From NCBI GenBank assembly GCA_017540085.1, contig JAFYBQ010000028.1:90338-154337 (forward strand): 64,000 nt of DNA, read 5' to 3'. Below the pieces are notes generated by a model that was given only the letters and a program-made list of their open reading frames with translations, was not told the DNA's origin and did no database searches. The translations under genes and the position numbers were made by a program. The DNA is from Synergistaceae bacterium (GTDB taxonomy: Bacteria > Synergistota > Synergistia > Synergistales > Aminobacteriaceae). Positions 52,434 through 61,319 of this stretch are shown here, piece after piece. Numbering within the stretch: the first letter of the stretch is position 1; each line of letters begins with the position of its first letter.

Positions 52434-53240
52434 CTAAATATCTTTGAGTTTTACGCCGTCTTCAGTTTTCCAGTCTTCTTTTCCGTTCGACGAATGGCCT
52501 AACACGACCGTTGATGCTGCTGACGGTGATTTGAACTCGTAATCCCGCTGAAATTTCCGGCCTGAAATTGTGCCGTCATTCTCAAGCTGCAATCTCAGTT
52601 TATTATAGCTTGTGTGTTTCCCGTCAAGCATGGACGGAACAACATAATCCGATACCCTTGAGCCTTTCAGCACCGTAAATCCTCCGGGACTCGCAAAGCC
52701 TTTCGCATTAGCTCCCGAACTTTTCATACGGCAGAAAAAAATTTGCCTTCTCTCATCCTCAGACGGTGCCGGCGCGAAAACGTTATAGCTCAGTGTCGCG
52801 ATAATCAGCTTCACATTGTCCATGAACTCGGCCATTACAGCTTTCTCGGACTCCTTCATAACCGTTTTTCCGTATGTGTTCTTTGTGAGGACTTTATATC
52901 TTTCGCATTCCCTCGCGGACTTCACTAATTTATCCTCAAGATAACGGATTAACGCTTTGTTGAGATCCTGCCCGGTGAAAGCTATGACTGTGTGCCAGTA
53001 AAAATTCTCGCTCCCTGCCTGATAGTCTTTCAGGTGCTGGCGTAGTCTCTCTAACATGTCTTCCGATTCGCCTATATACACTGAGTTATTGCCGTCATCA
53101 TTGCAGAAGAGAAAATATACTCCCGCTTTGCTGAGGTCATCGCGCCCGTAGCCATGTATTTCACTGCGGGGGACTTTCACCGCCTGCCCGTTCCAGTTAT
53201 AGAGGCTCGCTGTAATTATGCTGTCAGGAGTCCCGTTCAC
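52434..53240 (-). CDS. GIY-YIG nuclease family protein with DUF4357-like C-terminus
   Basis: A 268-residue protein with a GIY-YIG nuclease domain (GVYFLFCNDD...VYIGES near residues 40-58, later LEDKLVK with the Glu) and a C-terminal region (about 165-265) like DUF4357, often linked to restriction-type proteins. The first standard start is GTG at 53240, but the frame is open upstream for 15 codons to the TAG of the previous gene, and those codons (IYGRKIELFLV) look like the normal opening of this family. The real start may therefore be a rare ATT (53270-53268) or CTG. Its function in the cell is not known. Confidence 0.85.
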   Translation of the reverse strand: MNGTPDSIITASLYNWNGQAVKVPRSEIHGYGRDDLSKAGVYFLFCNDDGNNSVYIGESEDMLERLRQHLKDYQAGSENFYWHTVIAFTGQDLNKALIRYLEDKLVKSARECERYKVLTKNTYGKTVMKESEKAVMAEFMDNVKLIIATLSYNVFAPAPSEDERRQIFFCRMKSSGANAKGFASPGGFTVLKGSRVSDYVVPSMLDGKHTSYNKLRLQLENDGTISGRKFQRDYEFKSPSAASTVVLGHSSNGKEDWKTEDGVKLKDI

Positions 53241-53285
53241 AAGAAACAGCTCTATTTTCCGCCCGTAAATCTCACACGCCCCCAG

Positions 53286-53894
53286 CTATTTCCCCTGCCC
53301 CGATTCAAGGCCGTCGAGCGTAAAATCGCATTCCTTCTCATTCTCTTCTAGCTCTAGGATTTTCGGCTCAATCTTCTTCCATTCTTCATAGCTTTTCGGG
53401 CGTATACGGCTGTACGTAAGCTCGTTCCCGTTGATGAGGAATCCTATCCGCGCTATCACCGGGAATTTTCCGTGCTTGAACGGCAGATTGTGCCAGAATG
53501 TTACCCTGTACCAGAAAGAGCCGAGAATGTCGCGGGGATTTCCATTCGTGTCAATGTCGGCGATATAGCCCCACGGAGCATTGTTGCGCCAGCCGAATTT
53601 GTTTGTCCGCGTGTCGTAGCCGTCCCGGACATCTAGCTGTAGCGGCGTATCCTTGTCCGGCTTCACCATGAAGACCGAGAACACAGAGTCGTCAGCAATC
53701 TCATCCGGGGAAATTATTTCTTTCTCCTCCGGCCTGAACGTGCCAAGATATATTATCCGTAAGCCGTCAGGACTCTTCATGTCAACAACATTCCCGGAAG
53801 AGTCGCGCTTAACGTCCCCGCTTATCTCCTCCGCAGAGCATGAAACACACAGTGCCGCAGCCAAAATCAGAGCGCACAGAATTTTCCGCGTCAT
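53286..53894 (-). CDS. Secreted hypothetical protein
   Basis: A 202-residue protein with a signal peptide (MTRKILCALILAAALCVSCSA) and a polar mature part with FRPEEKEIISPDEIADDSVFSVFMVKP and WGYIADIDTNG. A Cys in the signal end (VSC) is not a clear lipobox. I know no family. The ATG at 53894 has AGGAGGA upstream; earlier in-frame starts would make a poor signal peptide. Its stop is in frame with the GIY-YIG gene that follows. Confidence 0.8.
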   Translation of the reverse strand: MTRKILCALILAAALCVSCSAEEISGDVKRDSSGNVVDMKSPDGLRIIYLGTFRPEEKEIISPDEIADDSVFSVFMVKPDKDTPLQLDVRDGYDTRTNKFGWRNNAPWGYIADIDTNGNPRDILGSFWYRVTFWHNLPFKHGKFPVIARIGFLINGNELTYSRIRPKSYEEWKKIEPKILELEENEKECDFTLDGLESGQGK

Positions 53895-54362
53895 CAAAAT
53901 TATTCCTCCTGCTGAAATTATGAATGCTGATATTGTACCAAACACGCAGAAAAAACACGCCCCCGCCCGCATTCCTGCATACTTTACGTAAAAACCCGCG
54001 CTAGTATTGCTGATTTTATTTATCCGTAAAATTACGTATAGGCAATTTCAATCCCGTGTTGTAATATATGCACCGTCCTACGGGAAATACCTAGTAGGAA
54101 ATCGTCAAAAGACGCACAGCTCAATAACCAGACGGCACAAAATGAGGTGAAACAATCCCCGTAAGGCCATTAAGGGAAAGAGTTATTGCGGGAAAAGCGC
54201 AGAAGGTCAGAAGTTGAATCAAGCCTCTGTGAACTGCAAAGAGGTAATGAAAGGAAACAAGGCAACTTTCTGAACCCCCCCGCAGATTCAGGGCTTAAAG
54301 GCTAAGACTGAGTGCGCGAGACGATACAGTGTATTGACAATTTCATAAGGGGGTTATTCGTA
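53895..54362 (+). promoter_or_regulatory. Long leader region of the SLH porin gene
   Basis: No gene is visible in these 468 bases. A TAATAT -10-like hexamer near 54062 would give a leader of about 290 bases before the porin ATG. The leader is purine-rich and can form several hairpins: CCTAC...GTAGG (about 54077-54096), CGTC-AAAA-GACG (about 54106-54117), CCTCT...AGAGG (about 54226-54252). I recognise no riboswitch in it. The 3' end has AAGGGGG before the ATG. A long stable leader is common for abundant envelope proteins, so mRNA stability or small-RNA control is likely. Confidence 0.5.
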
Positions 54363-56054
54363 ATGAAGAGAATAGCAGCAGTATTGGCTATTGCGGCAAC
54401 AGCAGCGTTTGCGGCTCCGGCCATGTCAGCAACAAACCCGTTCATGGACGTTCCTATGAACCACTGGGCATATGACGCTATCGGAATCCTTGCGGGACAT
54501 GGAATCCTTTCGGGTTATCCTGATGGTTTCTACAAGGGGCAGCAGCCTACAACACGTTACGAGCTTGCTTCATCGCTCGCGAGATCACTTTCAATCGTCG
54601 ACATGACAAAGGCAAGCAAGCAGGATGTTGAGATGCTGAAGAGACTCGTTGTTGAGTTCAAAGATGAGCTTGAAGCACTCGGCGTAAGAGTTGATGAGCT
54701 TGACGAGAGAGTCGCGGTTCTTGAGAACAGGCTCGGCGGATGGCACATTCACGGCTCGTTGGTGCTTGATGCCAAGTACAGGAACGCTGAAAACTCACTC
54801 GGCGAAAAGGGAAAAGGCCAGGTCAATTTCGATAACGCAAGGCTCTACTTTGAGCGCACGTTCGGCGAGAATGATGAGTACTTCTTCCGCGCAAGACTGA
54901 GGAACGACGGCGATGCCAACGACGGCTTCACCAACAACAACGGCAACAGCGCGTATTTCGACAGGTACTATGTCTCAATGCCGTTCTTCATGGACTCAAG
55001 GCTCACAGTTGGACGTTTCCTCTTTGATGTTGATACGGCTTACAGGCCGAAAATCGCAGAGACAGGAAGCTGGACAGGCGGCGACTCAGTGCTTACGGAC
55101 ACGTCAGAGATCGGATTTGCTCTTGAGAAGAATTTCGGAATGGGCAACTTCCTTGCTTACGTGGCGCACTCCAACAGGATTCCGGCGAACTTCAAGGCAT
55201 ACAACAAGAACAGCGAGGCTCACGGAATCAACAGAAAAGCATGGACGATCTTCGCAATGGGCAATATCCAGTTCACAGAGAACGTAGGACTTGACATCGG
55301 CGGCCAGGCGTTTATCGGAGACAACTCGTCAACACCTCCTCAGAACACGACTCCGAGAGGCACAAGCACGGGCAACAGGTATCTCAACTATGAGGGCGAT
55401 CATAACTTCAAGAATTTGTGGACGATCTTCGCCGGACTCCGCTTCAACTTCAACGACAATATAGCGGTCAAAGGCGCGTTCTATCATCAGAAGATCGACT
55501 CCGAGTACGTCAACGGTACGCCTGCATGGACTGATTACGGCTACGGCATTCTTGAGACTAACGGGTCAGGCAATTATGTTGATGACGCAAACCACTGGAG
55601 AGCGATCATCGATGTGAAGCAGGAAGCTCTGAAGTTCACCAGCTTATGGCTTGAGTACGGCCAGTACAAGGCGGGATTCTTCACGCCTCAGGGAATCAGC
55701 ACAATATTCCCCAGCGAGAGCAGCGTCCTTCTTGACCATTTCGCAAGCGGCGCGTCAGTAATCAAGGACACAAACTACTGGAGAGTAGTGCTCGGCCAGG
55801 AGTGGAACGAGAAGTGGGCAACTCACATCTTCTACTATGGCTACAAGGTTTCGGATGCATACCAGAACGGCACAAACTGGGAAGATGCTAATCCGTTCGA
55901 GCTGGGCGTAGGTGTTCAGTACAAGCTCAACGATGCCACGACAATGGGTCTGAACTATGTACACGTAAAGAACGACCTTCCTGACTCAGTGCTTGGCAAC
56001 GAGAAGAAGGAAAACGACAACGTAGTCAGATTCAGGACATCAATCAATTTCTAG
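54363..56054 (+). CDS. SLH-domain outer-membrane porin
   Basis: A 563-residue outer-membrane protein of the SLH-porin type found in Synergistota, Negativicutes and Deinococcus relatives. Order: signal peptide (1-22, AMSA); one SLH domain (about 26-85, with NPFMDVPMNHWAYDAIGIL and TTRYELA); a coiled coil (about 88-125, VDELDERVAVLENRL); a beta-barrel to the end, closing FRTSINF with the terminal Phe used by the BAM machinery. The SLH domain binds peptidoglycan-linked polymer and ties the outer membrane to the wall. A long leader precedes it and a strong terminator follows. It is likely the most abundant protein coded here. Confidence 0.95.
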   Translation: MKRIAAVLAIAATAAFAAPAMSATNPFMDVPMNHWAYDAIGILAGHGILSGYPDGFYKGQQPTTRYELASSLARSLSIVDMTKASKQDVEMLKRLVVEFKDELEALGVRVDELDERVAVLENRLGGWHIHGSLVLDAKYRNAENSLGEKGKGQVNFDNARLYFERTFGENDEYFFRARLRNDGDANDGFTNNNGNSAYFDRYYVSMPFFMDSRLTVGRFLFDVDTAYRPKIAETGSWTGGDSVLTDTSEIGFALEKNFGMGNFLAYVAHSNRIPANFKAYNKNSEAHGINRKAWTIFAMGNIQFTENVGLDIGGQAFIGDNSSTPPQNTTPRGTSTGNRYLNYEGDHNFKNLWTIFAGLRFNFNDNIAVKGAFYHQKIDSEYVNGTPAWTDYGYGILETNGSGNYVDDANHWRAIIDVKQEALKFTSLWLEYGQYKAGFFTPQGISTIFPSESSVLLDHFASGASVIKDTNYWRVVLGQEWNEKWATHIFYYGYKVSDAYQNGTNWEDANPFELGVGVQYKLNDATTMGLNYVHVKNDLPDSVLGNEKKENDNVVRFRTSINF

Positions 56055-56091
56055 TCTGACAGGCGCATTAACGAATATCTGAATTAACAGA

Positions 56092-56128
56092 AAGCGGGAT
56101 TTCCGAGTGTGGGAGTCCCGCTTTTTTC
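56092..56128 (+). terminator. Terminator of the SLH porin gene
   Basis: AAGCGGGA (56092-56099) pairs perfectly with TCCCGCTT (56116-56123), followed by a T run. It separates the porin from the toxin-antitoxin pair. Confidence 0.9.
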
Positions 56129-56150
56129 GTATGCAAAGGAGGTGAAAGCA

Positions 56151-56420
56151 ATGAAGGCAAAAATAACGGAGAAAGCAAAACTCACCGTAACGATTGACAA
56201 ACAGATGAAGAAGGAATTTCAGCAGCTCTGCGATGATATAGGGCTGCCCGCGTCCGCCGTCGTAAGCGCGCTGATGAGTCAGGCCGTGAGAAAGCAGGAA
56301 GTCAAATTGTCATCGCTCGACCTTAACGGGTTCACGCCCAAAGAAGCCGCAGAACTCAAAAGACGCTGGGAGGATTTCAAAGCAATGCGCGACAGAATGT
56401 ATGCGGAGGCGGTGAAGTAG
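56151..56420 (+). CDS. RelB/DinJ family antitoxin
   Basis: An 89-residue antitoxin. The N-terminal LTVTIDKQMKKEFQQLCDDIGLPASAVVSALMSQAV is the ribbon-helix-helix DNA-binding unit of the RelB/DinJ family; the acidic/basic C-terminal helix (ELKRRWEDFKAM) should wrap the toxin. The ATG at 56151 follows AAAGGAGGTG. The pair with the toxin would repress its own promoter, which is not clearly visible because the region upstream is the porin terminator. Confidence 0.88.
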   Translation: MKAKITEKAKLTVTIDKQMKKEFQQLCDDIGLPASAVVSALMSQAVRKQEVKLSSLDLNGFTPKEAAELKRRWEDFKAMRDRMYAEAVK

Positions 56421-56425
56421 AAATT

Positions 56426-56692
56426 ATGCGCGGTGTATTCTGGTATCCAAACGCCTGGGAAGATTACGTTGATATTCAGTCAGAAAGACAGCTTCTCAGG
56501 AAAATTAACGCACTAATCAAAGATATTCAGCGCAACGGGTATAAATGCTCATTCGGAAAGCCTGAAATGCTGAGAAATGTTTTATCAGGGCTTGCAAGCG
56601 TGAGGATCGACAAGAAAAACAGACTCGTTTTCCGTGTTGACGATTTGCAGGTGAGTATTGTTGAATGCGGGAGTCATTACGGGGATCATTAG
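56426..56692 (+). CDS. Txe/YoeB family mRNA interferase toxin
   Basis: An 88-residue toxin of the YoeB/Txe family, which cuts mRNA at the ribosome. The order WYPNAWEDY, KINALIKDI, GKPEMLRN (catalytic Glu), VRIDKKNRLVF (Arg) and the C-terminal HYGDH (His-Tyr) matches the active-site order of E. coli YoeB. It starts five bases after the antitoxin stop. The usual YoeB partner is YefM; here the antitoxin looks RelB/DinJ-like, an exchange seen in other bacteria too. Confidence 0.9.
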   Translation: MRGVFWYPNAWEDYVDIQSERQLLRKINALIKDIQRNGYKCSFGKPEMLRNVLSGLASVRIDKKNRLVFRVDDLQVSIVECGSHYGDH

Positions 56693-56702
56693 CGCAAAAA
56701 TT

Positions 56703-56733
56703 ATCCCCCCGGCGTAATGTCAGGGGGATTTTT
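56703..56733. terminator. Terminator after the toxin gene
   Basis: ATCCCCC (56703-56709) pairs with GGGGGAT (56723-56729), followed by TTTT on the plus strand and preceded by AAAAATT, which gives a T run on the minus strand. It probably serves both the toxin gene and the convergent ricT gene. Confidence 0.8.
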
Positions 56734-56738
56734 CTGTG

Positions 56739-57857
56739 TCATGACTCTGGATTCGGGCGTGGCTTTCTTGGGCGGCGGTGCTTTGGCTTAGGTGCTGCCG
56801 CGGCGTTTTCGGGCTTGGGCTTGGGATTCGGCGGGGTCTGCTTCTTGGGAGCTGCTCCGGCTTTTGCTCTGGCGGAACGTTTTACCCCGCGGGATTTCAG
56901 GCGTTCGGCGCGGGCTTTTATTGCGGCTATGCGTTCGGCGGCATGGCGTTTTTTCTCGGCTAACTCTTTGTCCTCGCCCCATTCCTCGCCATTCAGCACA
57001 GCTTCTTTGAAGTCGGGAAAGTCCGTTATTGCCACTGGAATCAATCTGCCCCCCGGAAAACGTATATTCACCTGCTCATGTCCCACATCAAGACTCTCAA
57101 GAACATATATTCCCTGCTCCGTTTTTATTTTCGCACCGGGGCCGGGAAGCTTTGCCCACAGTTCAGAATATAATTCCTTCTCGTAGGACATGCAGCACAT
57201 CAGACGGCCGCAAAGCCCGGAAATTTTCGTTGGGTTCAGCGCGGATCTCTGCTCCTTCACTATGCGTATGCTTATCGGCGAAAATCCCCTCAGCCAGCAA
57301 CCGCAGCAGCATGGCCGCCCGCATGAGGCTATGCCCCGCACTATTCGCGCCTCGTCCCGGATCCCTACCTGCCGCATTTCTATCCGCGTCCGAAACTCAT
57401 ACGCCAATTCACGCACATATTCACGGAAATCTACGCGCTGTTCCGCCGTGAAATAGAAATATAATCTCCGGCGGTCAAGCATGTATTCCACATCAACAAG
57501 TTTCATGTTCAGCTTGTACTCCGCAAGAATATCACGCCCGACAAGTAACGCTTCTTCCTCCTCGTGCCGGCAGTCGTAATAGTTCTCTATGTCCTCGGAG
57601 TCTGCCTCGCGGACAAATTCAACATCCTGAAGCATTGCGTCTGAAGAGTCGTCAAATTTCGCCGTTGTCTTTCTGTACATTTCCTGCTGTGAAGGGGTGA
57701 TTATTCCCCCCGGTAAACCTATTTCATAGCCGCGTGATGTACGTACAACCGCCCATTTTGGCCGCTCCAAGTCAAAGCCGGCTTCCTCATTTATGTCAGC
57801 AAATCCCAAAAATCTAGGCTTCCCGAATATCGTCAAGTATGTGCTCAATTTTTCCAT
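56739..57857 (-). CDS. ricT: PSP1-domain protein RicT (YaaT)
   Basis: A 372-residue PSP1-domain protein of the RicT/YaaT type, in Bacillus part of the Y-complex that steers RNase Y. The PSP1 core (about 85-190) is followed by Cys-rich motifs CGRPCCCGCW and CGRLMCCMSYE that hold an iron-sulfur cluster in the Bacillus protein. The last 70 residues are a basic, Pro/Ala/Lys-rich tail with repeats such as PKPKPENAAAAPKPK, probably RNA-binding or disordered. It overlaps holB by 44 bases and ends the tmk operon. Confidence 0.92.
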   Translation of the reverse strand: MEKLSTYLTIFGKPRFLGFADINEEAGFDLERPKWAVVRTSRGYEIGLPGGIITPSQQEMYRKTTAKFDDSSDAMLQDVEFVREADSEDIENYYDCRHEEEEALLVGRDILAEYKLNMKLVDVEYMLDRRRLYFYFTAEQRVDFREYVRELAYEFRTRIEMRQVGIRDEARIVRGIASCGRPCCCGCWLRGFSPISIRIVKEQRSALNPTKISGLCGRLMCCMSYEKELYSELWAKLPGPGAKIKTEQGIYVLESLDVGHEQVNIRFPGGRLIPVAITDFPDFKEAVLNGEEWGEDKELAEKKRHAAERIAAIKARAERLKSRGVKRSARAKAGAAPKKQTPPNPKPKPENAAAAPKPKHRRPRKPRPNPES

Positions 57858-58572
57858 TCTCCTCCATTAGTGCCAATATTATTATGTCGCACATTATCGG
57901 CGCGGATAAATTTTTCTGTGATGATATTATTCTCAGCTTCTCGCATTTTTCCGCAAGGTCAATATTTCCCGTGTCAAGTGCGTAATTGCTCCATGCTTCA
58001 AGCTGAGGCGTTATTGTGTCGTTGTCCGAGGTGCTTTTGCGGGCAGTCAACAGCCACTGCGCCCAGCCGTGTGCGTCAAGCGGTATTCTTTCGGGCGGGA
58101 CTCGTACGTCATCTGTTATTGCGCTGAAACGTGAGCGGCTTTTGAGCGTAGGCAGAAATAATTTCCCGTCCTCCATCAGAAATAGTAAATACGCATGTCC
58201 GGGAGGCTCCTCGGCGAGTTTCAGCAGGGAATTTCCCGCAGGCTTTGTGAGTTTGTCCGCGCACTGAATCACAGCTAAACGCCGCGATGACTCTAACGGC
58301 TTCAGGGCTATACTGTCGATTAGCCAGCGGCAGGAATTATCGTATGACGGTTTCCCGTATTCACCTATCGGGGGGGCTTTGTCCGGCGTTCCTATGATGA
58401 GTAAATCGGGGTGCGAGGGGCGGTATGTTCCCAGTATCATGCGTGAGAGCGTCTCTATTATTTCGGGATGATATTTCGCGGGGGCTGAGACTGCGCGGCA
58501 GTGCGGGATGTTCCCGGCTTCTGTCTCAGAAAGAATTTCACGCCACGTTACATTAGCAGAGAGATCAAGCAA
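57814..58572 (-). CDS. holB: DNA polymerase III delta' subunit-like protein
   Basis: A 252-residue protein related to the delta' subunit of the clamp loader. It lacks an evident Walker A loop (delta' often does), has the typical RLAVIQCADKLTKPAGNSLLKLAEEPPGHAYLLF stretch near residue 97 and sits in the classic tmk-yaaR-holB-ricT order. It is shorter than E. coli HolB (334 residues). It overlaps both neighbours, by 25 and 44 bases, so the operon is translationally tight. Confidence 0.85.
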   Translation of the reverse strand: MLDLSANVTWREILSETEAGNIPHCRAVSAPAKYHPEIIETLSRMILGTYRPSHPDLLIIGTPDKAPPIGEYGKPSYDNSCRWLIDSIALKPLESSRRLAVIQCADKLTKPAGNSLLKLAEEPPGHAYLLFLMEDGKLFLPTLKSRSRFSAITDDVRVPPERIPLDAHGWAQWLLTARKSTSDNDTITPQLEAWSNYALDTGNIDLAEKCEKLRIISSQKNLSAPIMCDIIILALMEENGKIEHILDDIREA

Positions 58573-59003
58573 CCTTTTATTTCCTCCATTAGCGCAAGTG
58601 CTTTCGTCCTGTCGCCCTCATACTTGAAGGCTTCCTCTAACTCGTCCATTGCCTGCCCTGCGCGTTCTATTGTTACGTACATTTTGCGGTCAGTCTTCCG
58701 CCATCTCATGTCGCGCTTTATCCTGAGACCTTTGGCCGCACGTTTCAGCAGTTCGTGCAAAACATTCCTGTATTCCTCGATTAGTCGTCCGCCGGGAAAT
58801 ACTGAGAGTTTATCGGACAATTCATAGAGACGGTCAAGCAATGCTTCAAGCTCAGATGACTCCATTGCCGCGTCAAACGAAAATGCTGACGGTGCTACAG
58901 AGTTTGCCGGGCCTGCATGGCTTCCGCTGTGGCCTCCGTATTCTATTCGCGGCTGTGATGAGGCTGCCGGGTCGCTTCCCCCGCGCTTTATCTGTATCGC
59001 CAT
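58548..59003 (-). CDS. YaaR family (DUF327) protein
   Basis: A 151-residue helical protein of the YaaR/DUF327 family, with ELEALLDRLYELSDKLSVFPGGRLIEEYRNVLHELLK and MRWRKTDRKMYVTIERAG. Its function is unknown. It lies between tmk and holB, overlapping both, exactly as in Firmicutes. The nearby yaaQ gene (a c-di-AMP-binding protein gene in Bacillus) is absent here. Confidence 0.9.
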   Translation of the reverse strand: MAIQIKRGGSDPAASSQPRIEYGGHSGSHAGPANSVAPSAFSFDAAMESSELEALLDRLYELSDKLSVFPGGRLIEEYRNVLHELLKRAAKGLRIKRDMRWRKTDRKMYVTIERAGQAMDELEEAFKYEGDRTKALALMEEIKGCLISLLM

Positions 59004-59614
59004 ATACGCGCCTCAATATTCGCTGTTATTGCCGTAAACACTTCTGACTCCGTAAGGCCGTCGCATTTTACGCGGATAAAATTCCTGTCGCAATCGGCTA
59101 TATTCCTGTAGAAGTCCGAAACTGTACGCATTAACGGCAAGCCCTCAGCCTCGAAATTATCGCGCTTCTTCCCGCGGGACTTTATGCGCTCTATTGCTGT
59201 CTCCGGGGAAATGTCGAGGAAGATTTTTGCGTCAGGCTCAGGAAAATTGCAGGCTTGAATTATCCGCCTCACTTGGGAAGGGTTAAGCTCATGGCCGCCC
59301 GCCTGGTATGCCATTGTCGACTCGTTCCACCGTTCGCAGATTACATTGAAGCCCTGACGCAATGCAGGCAGAATTACGCGGTTCACATGCTCGCTTCTGT
59401 CAGCAAGAAAAAGCAGCAATTCCGACATCGCCGCGAATTTCCGCCCAAGTATCATTTCACGGAACGAATCGCCTTCAGACCATCCGCCCGGCTCATATGT
59501 GCGTATCGTTTTGCGCCCTGTGCGGAACTCTAGCCATTCCGCCAATTTTGCAGACTGCGTAGACTTCCCGCACCCGTCTATGCCTTCTAGGGTAATGAAC
59601 AAGCTATTTGTCAA
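58988..59614 (-). CDS. tmk: Thymidylate kinase
   Basis: A 208-residue dTMP kinase. The P-loop is LEGIDGCGKST near the N-terminus, the DRS motif (LADRSEHV) near residue 90 and the lid region RIKSRGKKRDNFE near 162. It makes dTDP for DNA and for dTDP-sugars. It overlaps the S55 protease gene upstream by 11 bases. Confidence 0.94.
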   Translation of the reverse strand: MTNSLFITLEGIDGCGKSTQSAKLAEWLEFRTGRKTIRTYEPGGWSEGDSFREMILGRKFAAMSELLLFLADRSEHVNRVILPALRQGFNVICERWNESTMAYQAGGHELNPSQVRRIIQACNFPEPDAKIFLDISPETAIERIKSRGKKRDNFEAEGLPLMRTVSDFYRNIADCDRNFIRVKCDGLTESEVFTAITANIEARIWRYR

Positions 59615-61319
59615 CGTGTATCACCCTCCGCATTAGCCCGTCAACGTAGTAATCTGAGCTGTAAATCTTCAGTGTACCTTCACGGATTCGGCGTTCTTTC
59701 GTTTCGCTGAGGTATTCTTCTTCCTCCGGGAGTAAATCGGGGTCGCGGTCTTTCTTGGGACTTTTGTGCGCTCCTTTTTTGCGGGCATTCTGAATCTTGC
59801 TGATTAAATCTCCGGTTCTGTCGGCGTTAAGCTCTATGATTAACTGATTATTGCTGTCAGCCGCCCGAAACTCGGATAACATTCTCTCCAAGCTCGTTAT
59901 TGTCCGCCATCCTCCCTCTATGCCTGCCTGCGTGAATGACTGCGTACCCCCTCCGCGCACTATCACTTCTACCACATCGGAAGCATCAGCAGGAATCGTC
60001 AGCTTGAATTTCCGCGTTACAGGGTCAGCCCTCCAAGGACGCAATTTCACTGACACTTCTATTTCTGCGCCGGGTTCGGCATCCTCTGAGACTGTTACCT
60101 CCTCAATCAATAACACTTTCGGGGACTGTGCCGCAGAGACCGTTACCGTAAATCCCACAGGCATTATGTCTTTGAACGGCTGAGTCATGTATGCGGTGAT
60201 TATTGTCTTGAGCTGCTTGAATGCCTCATCGGTTATATTTTCGTCCGAGTAAAATATATCCTTACGCGCCCAGCCGTTTGGGACATTCCTGCCGTCAATC
60301 CTCAAGTTTACGCTCATTGTCCCCTGACCTTTTCGCGCCCATGATTCTTCGGCCAGACCTTTGCAGACACCTTCAATCAAATCTGCCGTCATAAACTCGT
60401 CTGTTACCGTCCTGAAGTGATAGATGTCTTTCGTACCAGCGTCAAGATCATGAAAAACGAACTCGCACGGGATTGATGGGGGATACATTCCGAATTTGCC
60501 GGCGATTCCTGTCTCGGTGTCGTGAGTTACAGTGCCGTTGATGCCGAGAGTGTGAGCCAGCTTGAACGGGAATGAAACGCTGTCAACTGTCTCATGGACA
60601 TATGCCCCTGCGGAAGGGTACGAGGATTTTCCGCGCTTCATGAAGTCATGCCCGAACGCCAAAAATCTCCCGTGCCTGTCTACCGCCGTAACTGTCCCGA
60701 ACGCTGAAAGCTCAACGTCCCCCCATACCAGCAAGGCCGCAACAGAGTCGCCCGGCCTTAGTGATGTACCGTCAGCAAGACTTCCGCCTGAAGGAGAGCT
60801 TATGCCCTGCGTGAACGTTATGCCTAATTTCCGCGACAATTGGGACATGGCCGGAGTGTTTATGCTTGTGCCTGAGACTGTTACAGCATTCAGAGCCGCC
60901 AATGACGGGGAAGGAGGGAGAGAATCATGTTCGGTTATCGCGCACATATACTCAATGGGAATCATCACCGCTAATGTGTGGTCAGCCCCCTGCCATCCGC
61001 TTCTGACCGCCCCCGCCAATTTCCCGCCTATATACACAGGAGACCCGCTCATGCCCTGCGCTAATTTCGTATGCCCCGTAAGTTTTATGAGTACGAGACT
61101 GCTATACTGCTTTGCGGGTTTCTGCGGGACTATGCTGACTATACGCACTGGAATCCGTGAAGGCTCCATGCCCTTTATCACCGTCAGCATATATCCTTTC
61201 ATGCCCGGCTTTAGTTCGTCAACAGAAATTACAGGGTCAGACGGAACAAACGCCCCGTAAGCAGGAACATTCAGCGCAATAATTATCACCGTCAGCAAAA
61301 GAACTACGCGCCTAAACAT
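59604..61319 (-). CDS. S55 (SpoIVB-like) serine protease domain protein
   Basis: A 571-residue exported protein with a signal peptide (1-23) and an S55 peptidase region. PGMKGYMLTVIKGMEP is near residue 40 and the catalytic Ser is in QGMSGSPVYIGGKLAGAV near residue 93; the GTVTAVDRHGRFLAFGHDF stretch with the His comes later, near 220. In Bacillus SpoIVB the His part precedes the Ser part and a PDZ domain stands in front, so this protein has the permuted order and no PDZ. The C-terminal half (about 360-570) has beta-rich and linker parts and a basic stretch (KKGAHKSPKKDRDP). Such proteins are known in non-sporulating diderms; the substrate is unknown. Confidence 0.88.
   Translation of the reverse strand: MFRRVVLLLTVIIIALNVPAYGAFVPSDPVISVDELKPGMKGYMLTVIKGMEPSRIPVRIVSIVPQKPAKQYSSLVLIKLTGHTKLAQGMSGSPVYIGGKLAGAVRSGWQGADHTLAVMIPIEYMCAITEHDSLPPSPSLAALNAVTVSGTSINTPAMSQLSRKLGITFTQGISSPSGGSLADGTSLRPGDSVAALLVWGDVELSAFGTVTAVDRHGRFLAFGHDFMKRGKSSYPSAGAYVHETVDSVSFPFKLAHTLGINGTVTHDTETGIAGKFGMYPPSIPCEFVFHDLDAGTKDIYHFRTVTDEFMTADLIEGVCKGLAEESWARKGQGTMSVNLRIDGRNVPNGWARKDIFYSDENITDEAFKQLKTIITAYMTQPFKDIMPVGFTVTVSAAQSPKVLLIEEVTVSEDAEPGAEIEVSVKLRPWRADPVTRKFKLTIPADASDVVEVIVRGGGTQSFTQAGIEGGWRTITSLERMLSEFRAADSNNQLIIELNADRTGDLISKIQNARKKGAHKSPKKDRDPDLLPEEEEYLSETKERRIREGTLKIYSSDYYVDGLMRRVIHVDK

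Noticed and set aside
54030..54330. Group II intron or cobalamin riboswitch in the porin leader
   Set aside because: Neither intron domain V nor the cobalamin core sequence can be found.
56665..57451. Several open frames on the plus strand opposite ricT
   Set aside because: They arise from the GC-rich, repetitive tail of ricT and the products are Phe/Gly/Arg-rich without family features.
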